NCBI GenBank assembly: GCA_019279435.1
Contig: JAAALK010000082.1
Coordinates: 25,639,034 to 25,703,033 of the forward strand
Direction: 5' to 3'
DNA length: 64,000 nucleotides
DNA from: Zizania palustris
Taxonomy: Eukaryota; Streptophyta; Magnoliopsida; Poales; Poaceae
The notes beneath the pieces were generated by a model. The model ran no database searches. It saw only the letters and a program-made list of their open reading frames with translations, and had not been told where the DNA came from. Position 1 is the first letter of the stretch. The number at the start of each line of letters is the position of its first letter. A program made the translations under genes and the position numbers. This document shows, piece by piece, positions 19,521-30,361 of this stretch.

Positions 19521-21143
19521 TCTCGGCCACGACCGCCAAGGAGGCCGAACCTTTCATAGAGGCACGAGTTTGACCCACAATGGACTAGACCGCCAGCACC
19601 ACCCTGGTCTGACTGGCCTTCTATGGCCGGTCCGACCGGCCTGTCCCAAGTGTCTGGCAACAGCCGGTCTAACCAGACCAATAAGGCCGGTCTGACCGAC
19701 AAAAGATAGAAAGACGACTCGGCCAAGCGCGAAACTGCCGAGGCCAGATCGGGTGTTCACCGTTCGACTAAAGATTCTGGGAGCAAATTTATGACGCCTG
19801 GAAGTTAGACACAACCTTCATGGGCACCCCTGGGAATGACTAAGTCTCAAAAGAGATGCTTACAATGTCTTCGTGTCGATTATCTCAAAGAGAAGAAGGC
19901 CGAAGAATTTGGGGATAACCCGCTCGATGAGTCTAAAGCCCTAGCAAAGACACGACAGGTCTGGAAACCGAAGCTGGTTGATAAGCCAGCTTCTAGCCTC
20001 ATTGAGTAGGGGCATCCCTACAAGGGACTCGAAGGGCAAAAACCAGTAAAAGCACTGAAGGCCAAGTTGGTGGAAAATTCGGTGGTTAAGTCCCTTCGTC
20101 ATATTAGTAATTCATGCAAATCATCTTCAAAATTCAGATTTCCTGAGTTATGAAATGGATAGTTTGGTAGGCAAATAAATAGTGAGTACTTTTTAAAGAA
20201 CTCGGCAAAAAACACTTGAGATATCATAAGGCTGATATGGATGGTATTGCCCTTATCCCATTGTGCTTTTAGCTCACTAAGTTTGCTAAAAGTCAGCGGG
20301 GCATGTGTTGATAGCAAAAAATGGCATTAATGGTCGAAATTCTCAAAATATCAATTTTTGGTAATTTGGGCCAAAAATATGCCTTTCCTAGCATAGAACG
20401 GTTCAACTGGTCATAGTAGGCCGGTCCAACTGGCTATGTAGGCCTGGTTAGACCAGCCCAATGGTTCCGGTCAGACCGGCCCAAGTCTGAAAACTAGAGA
20501 TAGAGTTGGTTTCAGGTTGTTTTGATCTCTAATTAAATTTTAACCATTTTTTGGCCAAATCCTACTCGGAGTAGGCATCAGGGAACTTAAGACCAGCCCC
20601 TATAAATATAGGGGTGAGGCCGATTCAAAGGGTATCATCCAACACAGATCAATACTTCAAAACCCTAGTTTTGAATCACACTTTTATTCTAATCTACCTT
20701 CCTTGCCCTAGGATTAGACATAACATCCATCTTCATGGGTTTGCGCTGAAAGCCCTTAGTGGGAAAAGATGCACATGGTTGTTGGACCTCCCCTAACACT
20801 AGCCACCACCTCTCTCTTTGCCTTAACTGTTGTGGTACTAGCATACCACTGTAAGGTGATCCCATCCCTATATGTGTGGAGGCCGTAGAGGCACCTCTAC
20901 AATTGCGGTGCTGATCTTCTCGACGTGTAGATCATGGTGCTACATCATTTTCGCCACCAACGATTAGATGGATCTAGGAGAAGTTGATCAAAGATACACT
21001 TCTCCAACTCTTCTTTCGCTGCCCTATCATGTCTTGTATCTAGAGGTAATGATCCATGTTCCCATTACTCACATGGTTCCTAGGTTGAACGATGTAGAGA
21101 AGTTTTATTTTCATGCTAGCGTAGCCTATCCATACCAAAATAG
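19521..21143 (+). mobile_element. Non-coding gypsy region with LTR-like promoter and primer-like site
   Basis: No gene is seen. 19560-19700 and 20390-20490 contain many copies of short quasi-palindromes of the type GGCCGGTCTGACCGGC and TTAGACCAG, a composition common in grass LTR U3 regions. A TATA box (20601-20610) and AAACCCTAG-rich leader follow. At 21144 a primer-like TGGTATCAAAGC appears, so an LTR may run from roughly 20300 to 21140. Its left boundary is not defined. Confidence 0.4.
20601..20610 (+). promoter_or_regulatory. LTR-type TATA box
   Basis: TATAAATATA after a C-run and before AGGGGTGAGG, resembling the LTR promoters elsewhere in this window. Confidence 0.5.
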
Positions 21144-21155
21144 TGGTATCAAAGC
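21144..21155 (+). other. Primer-binding-site-like sequence
   Basis: TGGTATCAAAGC differs by one base from the initiator tRNA-Met primer site TGGTATCAGAGC seen three times in this window. It suggests that a retroelement LTR ends just upstream, but no gag follows. Confidence 0.4.
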
Positions 21156-21199
21156 CTACGTGTATAGTATTCGATCTAGATCATACACATATAGGTGAT

Positions 21200-22675
21200 A
21201 TGTGGTGGAATAGATTAGATCTATTGCTCTTGCATTAGATTTTCAGAAGTTCCAGGGTCCAGCTAGAACTTTTGGGCCGAAATAATCTCGGTATAGAAAG
21301 TTAGTTTTGGAAGTTCTGGATTTGAGTCAGAAGTTCCAGGTCAAAATAAATTTCTTATAGAAGGTTATTTTAGGAAGTTCCAGGTTTAACTCGGATGTTT
21401 CGAGCCAAAATAAATTTGATACATAAGGTTGATTTTGGAAGTTCTGGTCCTTGAGACAGAAGTTCTGGGTCCGCTATTCAGCAAACAAGTTTGGTATTCA
21501 GGTTGTTGTATTAGGACTGTATTCTGTTGTTCTTATCAGTGCAAGTAATGTTGGTTGACACTTCAAAGTGTGAAGGTCAGAGATTTTAGATGGCATAAAT
21601 CTATTGATTTAACTGAAATGAAAATGTTTGATCATGATTTCACTACTAATATGATTTTCTTGAGACTATTCTGAAGTTTCTATGATTTGAAGTACTAAAG
21701 TACAGAGGATTCAACCTGTTCTGTTCAAAGAGCATTAACAGCACAGTCTTGATAACTTTGTACTTTTGAGCCGGTTTTTGAAGTGAAATAGAAACTCAAT
21801 TCTGAATCATCTTCAGTTTCTTCAATGTTTTTAGTTCAATCAGAATGCTCTGAATTGCTAACTGATGGATGGTCTGAATTCTATCACTTGAAGTAATTCT
21901 GTTCTTGTGGATGAGTAGGTGCTGATTTGATGATTAGTGGTGGTCATATACCTGCAAAGTGAATTGAAATCAAAGGTGCATTACTGAAATATACTTGGGT
22001 TTTGAATAGTTTTGTTTCAGATCTGAAATTACATTTGAAGATCCATTTTAATAGCTAACAAAATTGATTGTTCAAGATATTGGGTTTGTTGAGGCTTGTG
22101 TATACTTGATTATACATGACAAGAATTGATTCAATTCTATTTTTGGGTTACGTATGAAAACTAATTCCAAAAACACCGGGAATTTAGTATTCTTCTATGA
22201 CTGAATGTGTTCAGGCTTGTGATCCCCACTGAATATTCTTGGGATTCATTACTTTAGTTCCTTAAGAACAAGTATACTGAGTTACTGCATCTATACTGTT
22301 CTCAGATTTAAGTGACTGAATCTTTGATGAGTTTAACCTAAAATTCTTGCTGAAATTGACTTTGAACATATTTATGAAGTTTTGAACTCTGTCGGCAATT
22401 GAGACTCCGATCTGAGTTTGTCGGAATATCAGTTGCCGAAATAGATGATCTATTTCGGAGTACCAATTATCGACAGTATAGTTCGACCACTCAATCTCCG
22501 ATCTAGACAAAAACTTCATTTGTGGTTGAATTTTGTTCTGTTTTCTTTAGTAAGTTACAAATTTGATTATATAAATAGTAGAGGAGCGTTGGGGTGTTCG
22601 GAACAGGCCATCATATCACAAGAATTTGTCAAGGCGCCTATTAACCCCCCTCTAGTCGCCCTTTTTAATCCCACA
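21200..22675 (+). repeat. Sirevirus-type LTR of element F (left edge uncertain)
   Basis: Ends at ATCCCACA directly before a primer site (22678) and gag (22739). The last 60 bp contain AAGGCGCCTATTAACCCCCC, closely matching the end of the A/C/D LTRs (GGCGCCCATTCACCCCCCCT). The left boundary is not recognisable. 21239-21480 is an imperfect 63-65-bp repeat. The rest is AT-rich with no frame. Confidence 0.6.
21239..21480 (+). repeat. Imperfect 63-65-bp tandem repeat in LTR F
   Basis: About four degenerate units, each with TTTT-GAAGTTC(C/T)(A/T)GG at its start (near 21239, 21304, 21367 and 21430) and a second AGAAGTTCC half-way in most units. The phase is regular, but the sequence has diverged. 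Confidence 0.6.
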
Positions 22676-22677
22676 AT

Positions 22678-22689
22678 TGGTATCAGAGC
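22678..22689 (+). other. Primer binding site of element F
   Basis: TGGTATCAGAGC two bases after the LTR end. The following sequence up to the gag ATG (about TTGACCTTAACCGG) matches the reverse complement of the element B leader, so F and B are related families. Confidence 0.85.
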
Positions 22690-22738
22690 TGGTTAGATCA
22701 CAAGTTGACCTTAACCGGTTTGTGATCCTTGTGGCGAC

Positions 22739-23747
22739 ATGGAAAAGAACACGAAGATTCCAGTGTTTGATGGTTGAGACTTTGCTTATTGGAAGGTGCG
22801 CATGGAGGCTTATCTACTAAGCCAAGCAAGTGCTATATGGGACATTGTCGATTCTCAATATGTGATTCCTGAAACTCGCACCTCACATACTGAGAAGGAA
22901 TAGTACGATTTTAATAGCAAAGCAAGAAACATATTGTTCATAAGTTTGAGTCGAAATGAGTTTGACAGGGTCTAGCAGCTTCGAACTACACGTGAGATTT
23001 GGTCTACTTTGAAAACCTTTCATGAGGGCACTACCCAAATTAAGTCTAGGAGGCAAAGCACATATAATCAAGAATATCAAATATTTGTGCAAGGCCCCAG
23101 CGAATCTATAGATGTCATGTTTGCTTGATTTGATGGGATTGTGAGCAATTTGCGCTCCACTGGACTTTAGCTTATTCAGACCATGATAGGGCGATCAAAC
23201 TTCTCTATGCTCTTGATCGTAGCATATGGGAGGTGAAGATCTCTAGTATTGAAGAGTCGGTGAGCTTTGACACTTTGACTTGCGACGAACTCTTCAGTAA
23301 GCTTAAGTCCACTAAGATTGCCAAGGCGTCTCGTCTAGGATTTGGAAACTCTTTGTTGCCTTCTATTGCTTTAGTTTCCAGTCCTAGCAGTGGTACCCCA
23401 TCTAGAGGGAGTTTTTCTGGTGGTTCTGGAGTTTGTGTTTATTCTGGTGGTTTTGACTTATTCTCCCTAGTCTCTGTCACAAAAGAACAGGTGGACACTC
23501 TAGATGATGAGGAGCTAGCTCTCATTGTCAAGAAGTTCACACGCTTCTACAATGATAGACGAGATCAGAGGAAAGGAGGGTCTCGGGGTTGTTTTTAGTG
23601 TGGAGATCCTTCTCACATAAAAGCGAATTGCCCTAAACTAAAAATGAAAAATGAAAATGAGCACAAGTACCAGAAGTGGAACAAGAAACCCTTCTTTAAG
23701 GGGAAGCGCGACAAAGTGGCTAAGAGAGTAGCCAGAGCAATTGAAGC
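22739..23747 (+). pseudogene. Copia Gag pseudogene, element F
   Basis: Homologous along its length to Gag of element B: start MEKNTKIPVFDG, FAYWKVRMEAYLLSQ, then KARNILFI, REIWSTLKTFHEG and the CCHC knuckle with CGDPSHIKANCPK, then a Lys-rich segment. Stops occur after FDG, in TEKE*YDF, DRV*QL and MFA*FDG, and inside the zinc knuckle (Cys-Phe-stop-Cys). There is a frameshift near 23160-23180. An uninterrupted stretch remains at 23233-23598. Homology stops at about 23747, where CACTA sequence begins. Confidence 0.88.
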
Positions 23748-24790
23748 ACATCAGTTATTTTGGCAATCCAACTGATATTACTCTAGCAAAGAAGCCTCTC
23801 ATCCAAGACATCTCAGTAGATTTATTCTCTGAGACTCAGTTATATGTCCACACAATAAATAACATGATCATCAAAAAGAAGTCGGTGGTAAGTTAGTTGT
23901 ATATGTCGGTGGTTAACTAGATCATATATACAAATAGCCTTGTCTAACTAGCATTGTTTAAATTTTATTATTATAGTACTTTTTAAGGCAGTACTATGAG
24001 AAATACGTTATACCTCACTTACACTAGCAGACCACCAATGAGATTCAAGTGGAAGTAGTAGGATTTGAGACAGTCCAAATTGTGGTGTATAAATATATGG
24101 GTGAATGGTGCTACCTAACTAGTAGTTTTAGCCAGTTTCTTCGACATAATACATTAGAAGTTGACACAATATGCGCCTTACATTTTAGCATCAACAATGG
24201 TACAATTGTGGGTGTTATGTATGTGGTGTAAACCTAGGAGAAGGTGTACAAGGAGACCATAAAAGAGGATGCAATACATAGAGATTCTCTTTGTGTACTC
24301 ACCATGAATTGATTAAGGTTGTACATATATAGTCTTCAGCCTCTTTTATGATCACTTTGTAGATAGCACATTAGAAGTTAATATATGTGGTATTTATTTG
24401 GTTATTACTCTTCTATGTTCATTCTGTGTTGTATTGTTTGTGATGTGCTTTAGAATGTAATACCGGATGTGCTATGATTCATGATACAGTGTAAAAACTA
24501 TTATTTTTTAAAAAATAATCATAATATTAGTGAAGGGTGATAATAATCAACCATTACTAAAGGGGGACGGGTGACATTACAACCCTTCACTGAAAAACCA
24601 TAGCATGTGAGCTAATAGGCTCCTTTTAGTGACAGATGAATACTATCGACCATCACTAAAGGTCACTTAGTGACGGGTAAACACTCGTCAATAATATTGT
24701 TACATCACTAACGTGATAAGAGTGATAGGAGACTTGCTCGTTAATAATAAAAGTTATCACTCGTCACTAATAAGATTTTCTGTAGTAGTG
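23748..24790. mobile_element. CACTA (En/Spm) transposon end fragment
   Basis: The right end reads, on the minus strand, CACTACTACAGAAAAT, the CACTA-type terminal inverted repeat. From about 24530 inwards there are many inverted and direct copies of short GTGACGGGT/CACTAA motifs (24590-24770), the subterminal repeat pattern of CACTA elements. Further in, 23748-24250 contains short AT-rich open stretches with no domain I recognise. The other terminus is missing; the fragment abuts copia gag. Confidence 0.75.
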
Positions 24791-25746
24791 ATTAGGTAAC
24801 ATTTGGGACATTTTAAATTAGAAATTAATAATACATCAGTATCAGATTATTTGTCAAAGAAATATTTATAGCTTTGAAGTAAAACTAATAATTACAATTA
24901 TGTGAATACCCGATCCGATCGACTAGTTTTGTATTCATACCTTTCCAAGTGTTCTAAGGATCCATTTAGTTAGACGACTTTCACTTGATGTTCATGCCTA
25001 GATGGGAGATATCCGCCCACGTTTTGAGATTGTTTGGTTGAAGGACGGTAGTGGTATGGGTGGACAATGGGGAATATTCCCCAAATATGATGAATGAGTT
25101 TGTCCAAAAAAATTTGCTAGATGGTGACGGTCCAAAACGTCTAGCATTGGCCAGCGTTGCTAATCACATCAAGATATCGCTCACCGCAAAACCCTCACCT
25201 AGCTCATCTAGATTTGTCCATCAACCAAACAAAAAACCGGATGGCTCCATTTATCCGACCAAATAGAAAATTTGGCTGTTCATCGTACCAAACAAAAAAC
25301 TGTACGACCAAATCTAAAAAAACTGGATGATCACCTCCAACCGAACTAACCCTAAATTATATAGAGATTGTCAAATAATACTATATCCATTCCATATTAT
25401 AGCGCATGTATTCTATCCGTTCATTTAAGAGCATTCAAAGTCTTTTCACTCTATACATGATAACGAATAAATATATTACTTTGACAACTTCGACAACTGG
25501 TCACAGAAGAATAACCAAATATAATCTTGATTATTTTGAGTTGTACTAAAATGTGTTACTCGTAAACAATTAAGTTTCGCATGAACTAAATACCCCTTTA
25601 TTGAAAGAAATGGGTGCAGCAACGACTCCACAATTTTACGTGACGAACAAAGACCACAACGGGTGACAGGAGTAATAGTACTATACCGTCAATACGTGGC
25701 ACACCAGACCACGAGCAACTGGGAACTGACGCGGAAATAATATATT
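24791..25746. other. Intergenic region downstream of the GST
   Basis: AT-rich, no gene. Between about 24955 and 25375 the ends resemble a diverged inverted pair (GGATCCATTTAGTTAG near 24958 versus CCAACCGAACTAACCCTAAA near 25340), perhaps an old MITE. I cannot define its borders. Confidence 0.4.
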
Positions 25747-25752
25747 TTTATT
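25747..25752 (-). terminator. Candidate poly(A) signal of the GST gene
   Basis: Minus-strand AATAAA 42 bp beyond the GST stop codon. A second AATAAA lies near 25597. Plant poly(A) signals are loose, so this is only a candidate. Confidence 0.4.
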
Positions 25753-25793
25753 ATTGCCACGTGGCAACGACGTGGGTCCGTGGCCCTGCCGGA

Positions 25794-26574
25794 TCAACTG
25801 TTGGCAGACGTGGCGGCTGCTCGCTCTGCGTGCTTCGTCTTGACGTACTCGACAAGCCTACCGGTGTCCGGCAGGACGGCCTTGGCCGCGTCCAGCGCGG
25901 CGAAGCGCTCCACCCACGCGTCCAGGAGCGGGCTACGGCTCGCGTCGAAGAGCCTCATCCCGTACAGAGCCTCGCCAACGTGCACCCAGGGGACAAGGGT
26001 GCCGAGTGCGACGTCCAGGTACCCGACTGTGTCGCCGCCGAAGAAGGGCTTCCCCTTGGAGCACTCCTTGAAGGCCGCCTCCAGGATTGCCACCTTGGAG
26101 AACGTGTCCTGCAGCGCCTCCGCCTTCTCCTCGTCCGTCTTCCCCATCGACGCCTTAAGCCACGACGCCAACAGCTGCGCCACACACCACATCAGTTAAG
26201 ACACTCTGAATCTGTGCTTGCTACGGTTGAGGCAATTCGTCAGTTACCTGGTCGTCGATATAGGCGGCCCAGAAGCGAGCGACGGCGCGCTCGTAGGGGT
26301 CAGCGGGGAGGAGGCGGTCGCCGGCGCCGGGGAAGGCCTCGTCGATGTACTGAACGACGACCTGCGACTCGCATATGGGCTTGCCGTTGTGGATGAGCAC
26401 CGGGACCTTCTTGTGCACGGGGTTGGAGGCGAGGAGGAGCTCGCTCTTATTGCCGAGGTCCTCCTCGACGTACTCGTAGCTCAGGCCCTTGAAGCTGAGC
26501 GCGAGCTTCACTCGAAGAGCGAACGGGCTCGCGAACATGCCCAGCAGCCTCAGCTCGTCTCGTCCTCCGGCCAT
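25794..26574 (-). CDS. Tau-class glutathione S-transferase, two exons
   Basis: Exon 1 is 26574-26248 (109 codons), exon 2 is 26174-25794 (126 codons plus TGA), and the intron is 26247-26175 (73 bp, GT...AG, phase 0). The 235-residue product has the usual tau size and the single intron typical of tau genes. The N-terminal thioredoxin-like domain has the catalytic Ser16 in GMFASPFALRVKLAL and glutathione contacts KKVPV (55-59) and E69-S70. The linker around 80-95 leads to an all-helical C-terminal domain containing GDTVGYLDVALG, the conserved N-capping region. It should be a cytosolic enzyme conjugating glutathione to xenobiotics or acting on peroxides. No defect is seen and codon use is GC-rich, unlike its surroundings. 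It stands alone between CACTA and MITE sequence. The tau subgroup or substrate cannot be fixed from sequence. Confidence 0.95.
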
Positions 26575-26681
26575 TTTCTCCTCGCCTGAATTGAAGCTTA
26601 GAGATGGTTTCCTACGGCTTTCTGGTGCTAGCTACACTGGTCCCAGAGAAAGCCGTCTCATAGATAAGTTAAGGATTTGTC

Positions 26682-26689
26682 TATAAATA
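26682..26689 (-). promoter_or_regulatory. Candidate TATA box of the GST gene
   Basis: Minus-strand TATTTATA about 110 bp before the ATG, a normal distance in plants. The motif is nearly palindromic (TATAAATA on the plus strand), so orientation rests on the gene. Confidence 0.45.
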
Positions 26690-26699
26690 GAGAACTTTT

Positions 26700-27420
26700 A
26701 TCTTATTTTAAATCAGTTCAATATAAACAATAAAATTTTTGACTTTTATTTATACATTGTGTTCTTTTTTATTATTTTGAAATTCTAAACTATACTCAGT
26801 AACATATATTTCTAACATATATGAGTGAGAAGTAATGGTACATCATGCATGACGATAGTAATATTGCAGTGGGATATTTCCTAACCACCTGATAATTTTG
26901 TGGATCTATTTTTTTAGTTTTTCTAAGTTCTTTAAACTTAATTATAATAAATAATCTCTCCTTTTTTAACAAATGACGTCGTTGATTTTTATTCGTCTTG
27001 TTCAAAAAAAATTAAATATAATTTATTTTATTATTGAAGATACTTCACATATAGCTTATATTTTTGCATATCTGTATAAGATTTTTGAATAGAATAAATA
27101 ATCAAATATTATGATAAAAGTTAATGATATTGTCTATTAAAAAAGTAATAGATCTTGAGTTGTGCTTTGATTGATGGTATTATTTAGTTGAGATTTTTTT
27201 AACAAATAACTCAACTAAAATCTAAAATAAAATCACATATCTCCATTAATTCAACCACAACTCTAAATCCAAGATTTATTAAAGACAAGTTTAATTAGTT
27301 AAAAAATAAGTGATGGAAAAAATCCTACTATTTTAAACTAAAACTAAAAATTATTTTATTTTATCTTATCATATAAACTCTAGATTAAGTATGAATATCT
27401 CTAAACTCACACACACTCTC
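26700..27420. other. AT-rich region upstream of the GST
   Basis: No gene, only long A/T runs. Apart from the TGACG box nothing stands out. It ends in a (TA)n tract at about 27423-27439. Confidence 0.5.
26973..26982. promoter_or_regulatory. TGACG-type bZIP site upstream of the GST
   Basis: ATGACGTCGT contains the TGACG core bound by TGA-type bZIP factors and a GACGTC palindrome, about 400 bp upstream of the ATG. Tau GST genes are classically induced through as-1/ocs elements made of two TGACG boxes. Here I see one clear box, so this is suggestive only. Confidence 0.35.
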
Positions 27421-27895
27421 TCTATATATATATATATACTAGTCAGATGCTTGTGCTTTGCAACATAACCTAATTTTACAATAGGGTCTTTATGTAAAAT
27501 TCATGTTTCTACATGATTTTTCAGAAATCTAAAGATTTTTACACAAAATACATACATCTGCATAAAATAAAAAAATAAAAAACTGAAATGCAAAATACAT
27601 TTTTCTTTTATTTTTTTATTATTTTTCTTTTCTTTCTTTTTTTTCTTTTTTTTTCTCATGCTTACATGTCGCGGTCACGGTTGCATGCGCGTGGCGCTGC
27701 GCTGCGCGCGGGACGCTCGGCCGGACGCTGCGCGCGTGGGCTGGGCAGTTGTGGGCGGGCACGCGCAACGCGCGGGTGAACCGGTTTTTACGGGGTGCAA
27801 ATTTTGGCCGATTTTTTATGCGAAGTGGGAAGGTACGTACGGGGTTGCGGATGTTGACGGAATCGGCGGACGAAGTAGCCGCTTTATATTAGTTA
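27421..27895. other. GC-rich island with possible TE termini
   Basis: The left edge AGTCAGATGCTTGTGCTTTGCAAC follows a TA run. The same kind of motif (GGGCCCGTGCTACGCAAC) occurs at 39673-39690 and a weaker one (CCCATGCTACGTAAC) at 37302-37316. 27660-27880 is a CG-rich block (many GCGCG) in AT-rich surroundings, ending in a short GCGG/CCGC stem and TTATATTAGTT. It may be a small Helitron-like or other non-autonomous element, but no diagnostic terminus is proven. I see no coding function. Confidence 0.3.
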
Positions 27896-27971
27896 AGATA
27901 TATATGTTCATGTTTATGATGATCGTAGATCAGTAGTTGTAGCTGGGGTTCGGTTAGAATTTGATTATGGG

Positions 27972-28137
27972 CAGTGGCGGAGCTAGAGAAAAGATGAAGG
28001 GGGTGCACCACTTTAAGCAGTACACCATATTGCGTTCAAGGGGGTGCACAAAAGGTAAAAAATTGCTACTAATAACTAAAATTTTTTTCCCACCCGGGTT
28101 CCTGGGAACTCTAGCCAATATATTGGCTCCGCCCCTG
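27972..28137. mobile_element. 166-bp hAT-type MITE
   Basis: Starts CAGTGGCGGAGCTAG and ends GGCTCCGCCCCTG, giving inverted repeats CAG(T/G)GGCGGAGC. The flanks ATTATGGG (27964-27971) and GTTATGGG (28138-28145) form an 8-bp duplication with one mismatch. The first 15 bp are identical to the start of the 701-bp element at 4930-5630, so the two belong to one family. Confidence 0.85.
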
Positions 28138-28145
28138 GTTATGGG

Positions 28146-29065
28146 AGAAGCTAGTGTTTTTTATGACAAACAAGATGTTTGGTAATAATCTAGTTTCTTA
28201 TCAACTATAGGATGGTTGATGTTGAGAGGTTAGAAATGACTATAATACTCGTACCTGTATTGTTTTATTGTTTCATGAAATTTGAATATATGTTTGCGTT
28301 ATTACAGTATTGTTTGCAATTCTTTGAAATTTTTGTAATTAGGTGCTATTAATTACTTATCTTTTATATGACATTAGACATAACGACATCCAAAATATTC
28401 TTTAAATTATTGTATTAGTAATTAATATTTCTTAACGTAACATTACTGGACACCATCCACTGTACAATGTTCTTCTTTACCAACATATTATATATGTAAA
28501 TAGTATTCACCAAAAGCACTATAATATTCAAGTAGTCATCCATGATTAATAAACAAAATACAATTAGCAATATCCTGTATGGACATATATGGTTCAATGA
28601 AAACAATGTCGACAAAATATACTGCAAATTATCTTTTCTTCCCCGTTCATTTCAGCCTTGCTAGTAAGCATCTAATACTGTACAATGATTTAGAATGGCA
28701 TAATTGTTATCCACTTGGCATGCAAGATTACAAAACTTAGTACTACCACTGGTTGTCAAAAGATGGTCAGCTTTACCGAATGAAAGATTTTGGTACAGGG
28801 GAAGGATTTGTTAGCTGACGTGAAGGATCAAAATCCCCTCATAAAGTATGACTCAACTAAAGCAAAGCAAAGCAAAGCTGACCGATTAGTGGCACACTGT
28901 TAAAATGAGTGTAGAATTAAAACACTGGCTAGTTGGAAGCTAATCATGATGTGCTGCTTGACCTAAAAGATTTCTACCTCCAGTAGAAGAAAAACGGTGC
29001 TCGTCGTAGAAAAGAACAGTATATATACTCTGCGTGCGGCTCCGCTAGTGTTTGATTTGTGAGGA
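28146..29065. other. Intergenic AT-rich region
   Basis: No gene or clear repeat. A triple AAAGC repeat (near 28861) and a TATATATACT motif (near 29020) are present, but nothing downstream looks transcribed. Confidence 0.5.
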
Positions 29066-30326
29066 GAAAAATCAAGTTGTTGGTAGAGAGGGAACAGTTT
29101 ATGCAAATCCACGTTTAGATCTGTCCCCTCTTGATTCTTTCAACAAAGAGAAAAAAATGAGATGTCGCCATGCCCGGGATGGATTGGAGCTGTCTGATAA
29201 TTCGCGCTAAACAGGGCCATACTATGCCCTTATTTTGCATAATGGCTCATTGGCTTCGCTCTTAATCCAATGTTCAGATGTATTCAAATTTGTCATCATT
29301 GAGTATGGTAACACCAGTGTTTGACTAGGTTGATAAATTTATTTTTACTAATGTAGTAAAGTACTACTTAGTAAACAAAGGGCCGGTCATGGCACCACCA
29401 TCATAGCACTATTTTACTTTATACAAATTAAACGCGTAGAACGTTAGCTTTGACTTTTTGATAGCCCAAGTAAATCGAAACGTGAATAATATGGACGCCC
29501 CAGCACACTGATTGGTGTTTATCTACCGGAGCACACATGTCATGGATTTTTACACCTTGGATGTGCTTAGACTCAGTTTGATACGGTCAATATTTATTTT
29601 TTTCAAGCTAGTTAAATCTAGTTTAAAAAATATTAGAATTTGAAAGCTGAAGCACTATAAGTCGACTGAGCATATTTAGTTATTATTTTAAAATAAAAAA
29701 TTAAATTTAAACTAATCTATTTTATCATACAAACTATACATCCAATATATATTATATACCTCGGAAGTAAAGTTATACTAAACAGTGCTTTAGTATCAAA
29801 TGTCATTTATAAACAAATTTTGACAACTTATACAATAAATATTTATTATGCACAAAACTTTAACGTGGAATCCAATCTGCATGCTAAGAAAAGAAAATTA
29901 CAACAAATTTGGATTTGGACGGTGATGCACTATTCATAATCAAATCTGTTATTTCTATTTCTGTATATTACCTATGAAATTTAGGTTTGCATGTTTGGAG
30001 AGGTAACATATTACCGAATATGATAAATTTATCTTTCAAAATTATCATGACCATTTACATGACACGCAAGGGATAATTAAGGACACGCACCTCGAAATGT
30101 AATTCCCCACGAGTCAGAGACCGAAAAACTTGCTGTTGTGTCAACGTGAAGCTATTAGGGATAACTCCTCACGTTTTATTGTCACTTTTAATAATTTGAA
30201 AAATATTACTGTCATTGACTATAAGGGATAGGCCGAAGTTATATTTTTAAAAACAGTAAAAATTATATAAAAATTATAATGGTATATTTCTAACTTTCTC
30301 AAATTATTATGGTTTTGAAGCAAAGG
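29066..30326. repeat. Duplicated segment, copy 1
   Basis: About 1.26 kb, non-coding, nearly identical to 33310-37287 once three insertions in that copy are removed. It keeps the empty sites of the insertions in copy 2: AATCCAATGTTCAGATG for the solo LTR, CATACTATGCCC for the first MITE, and ACTAATGTAG...TTAGTAAAC for the second. Small indels distinguish the copies, for example 10 bp near 29186 present only here and a stretch near 30170-30230 missing from copy 2. Confidence 0.9.
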
Positions 30327-30361
30327 TACACGCAGCATATTCTATAACATAACAATACTAG

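Noticed and set aside
25761..26396. 211-codon plus-strand frame
   Set aside because: Shadow of the GC-rich GST exons on the opposite strand; no domain.
27658..27936. Frame of 92 codons in the GC-rich island
   Set aside because: CG-biased composition; no domain; likely transposon-related.
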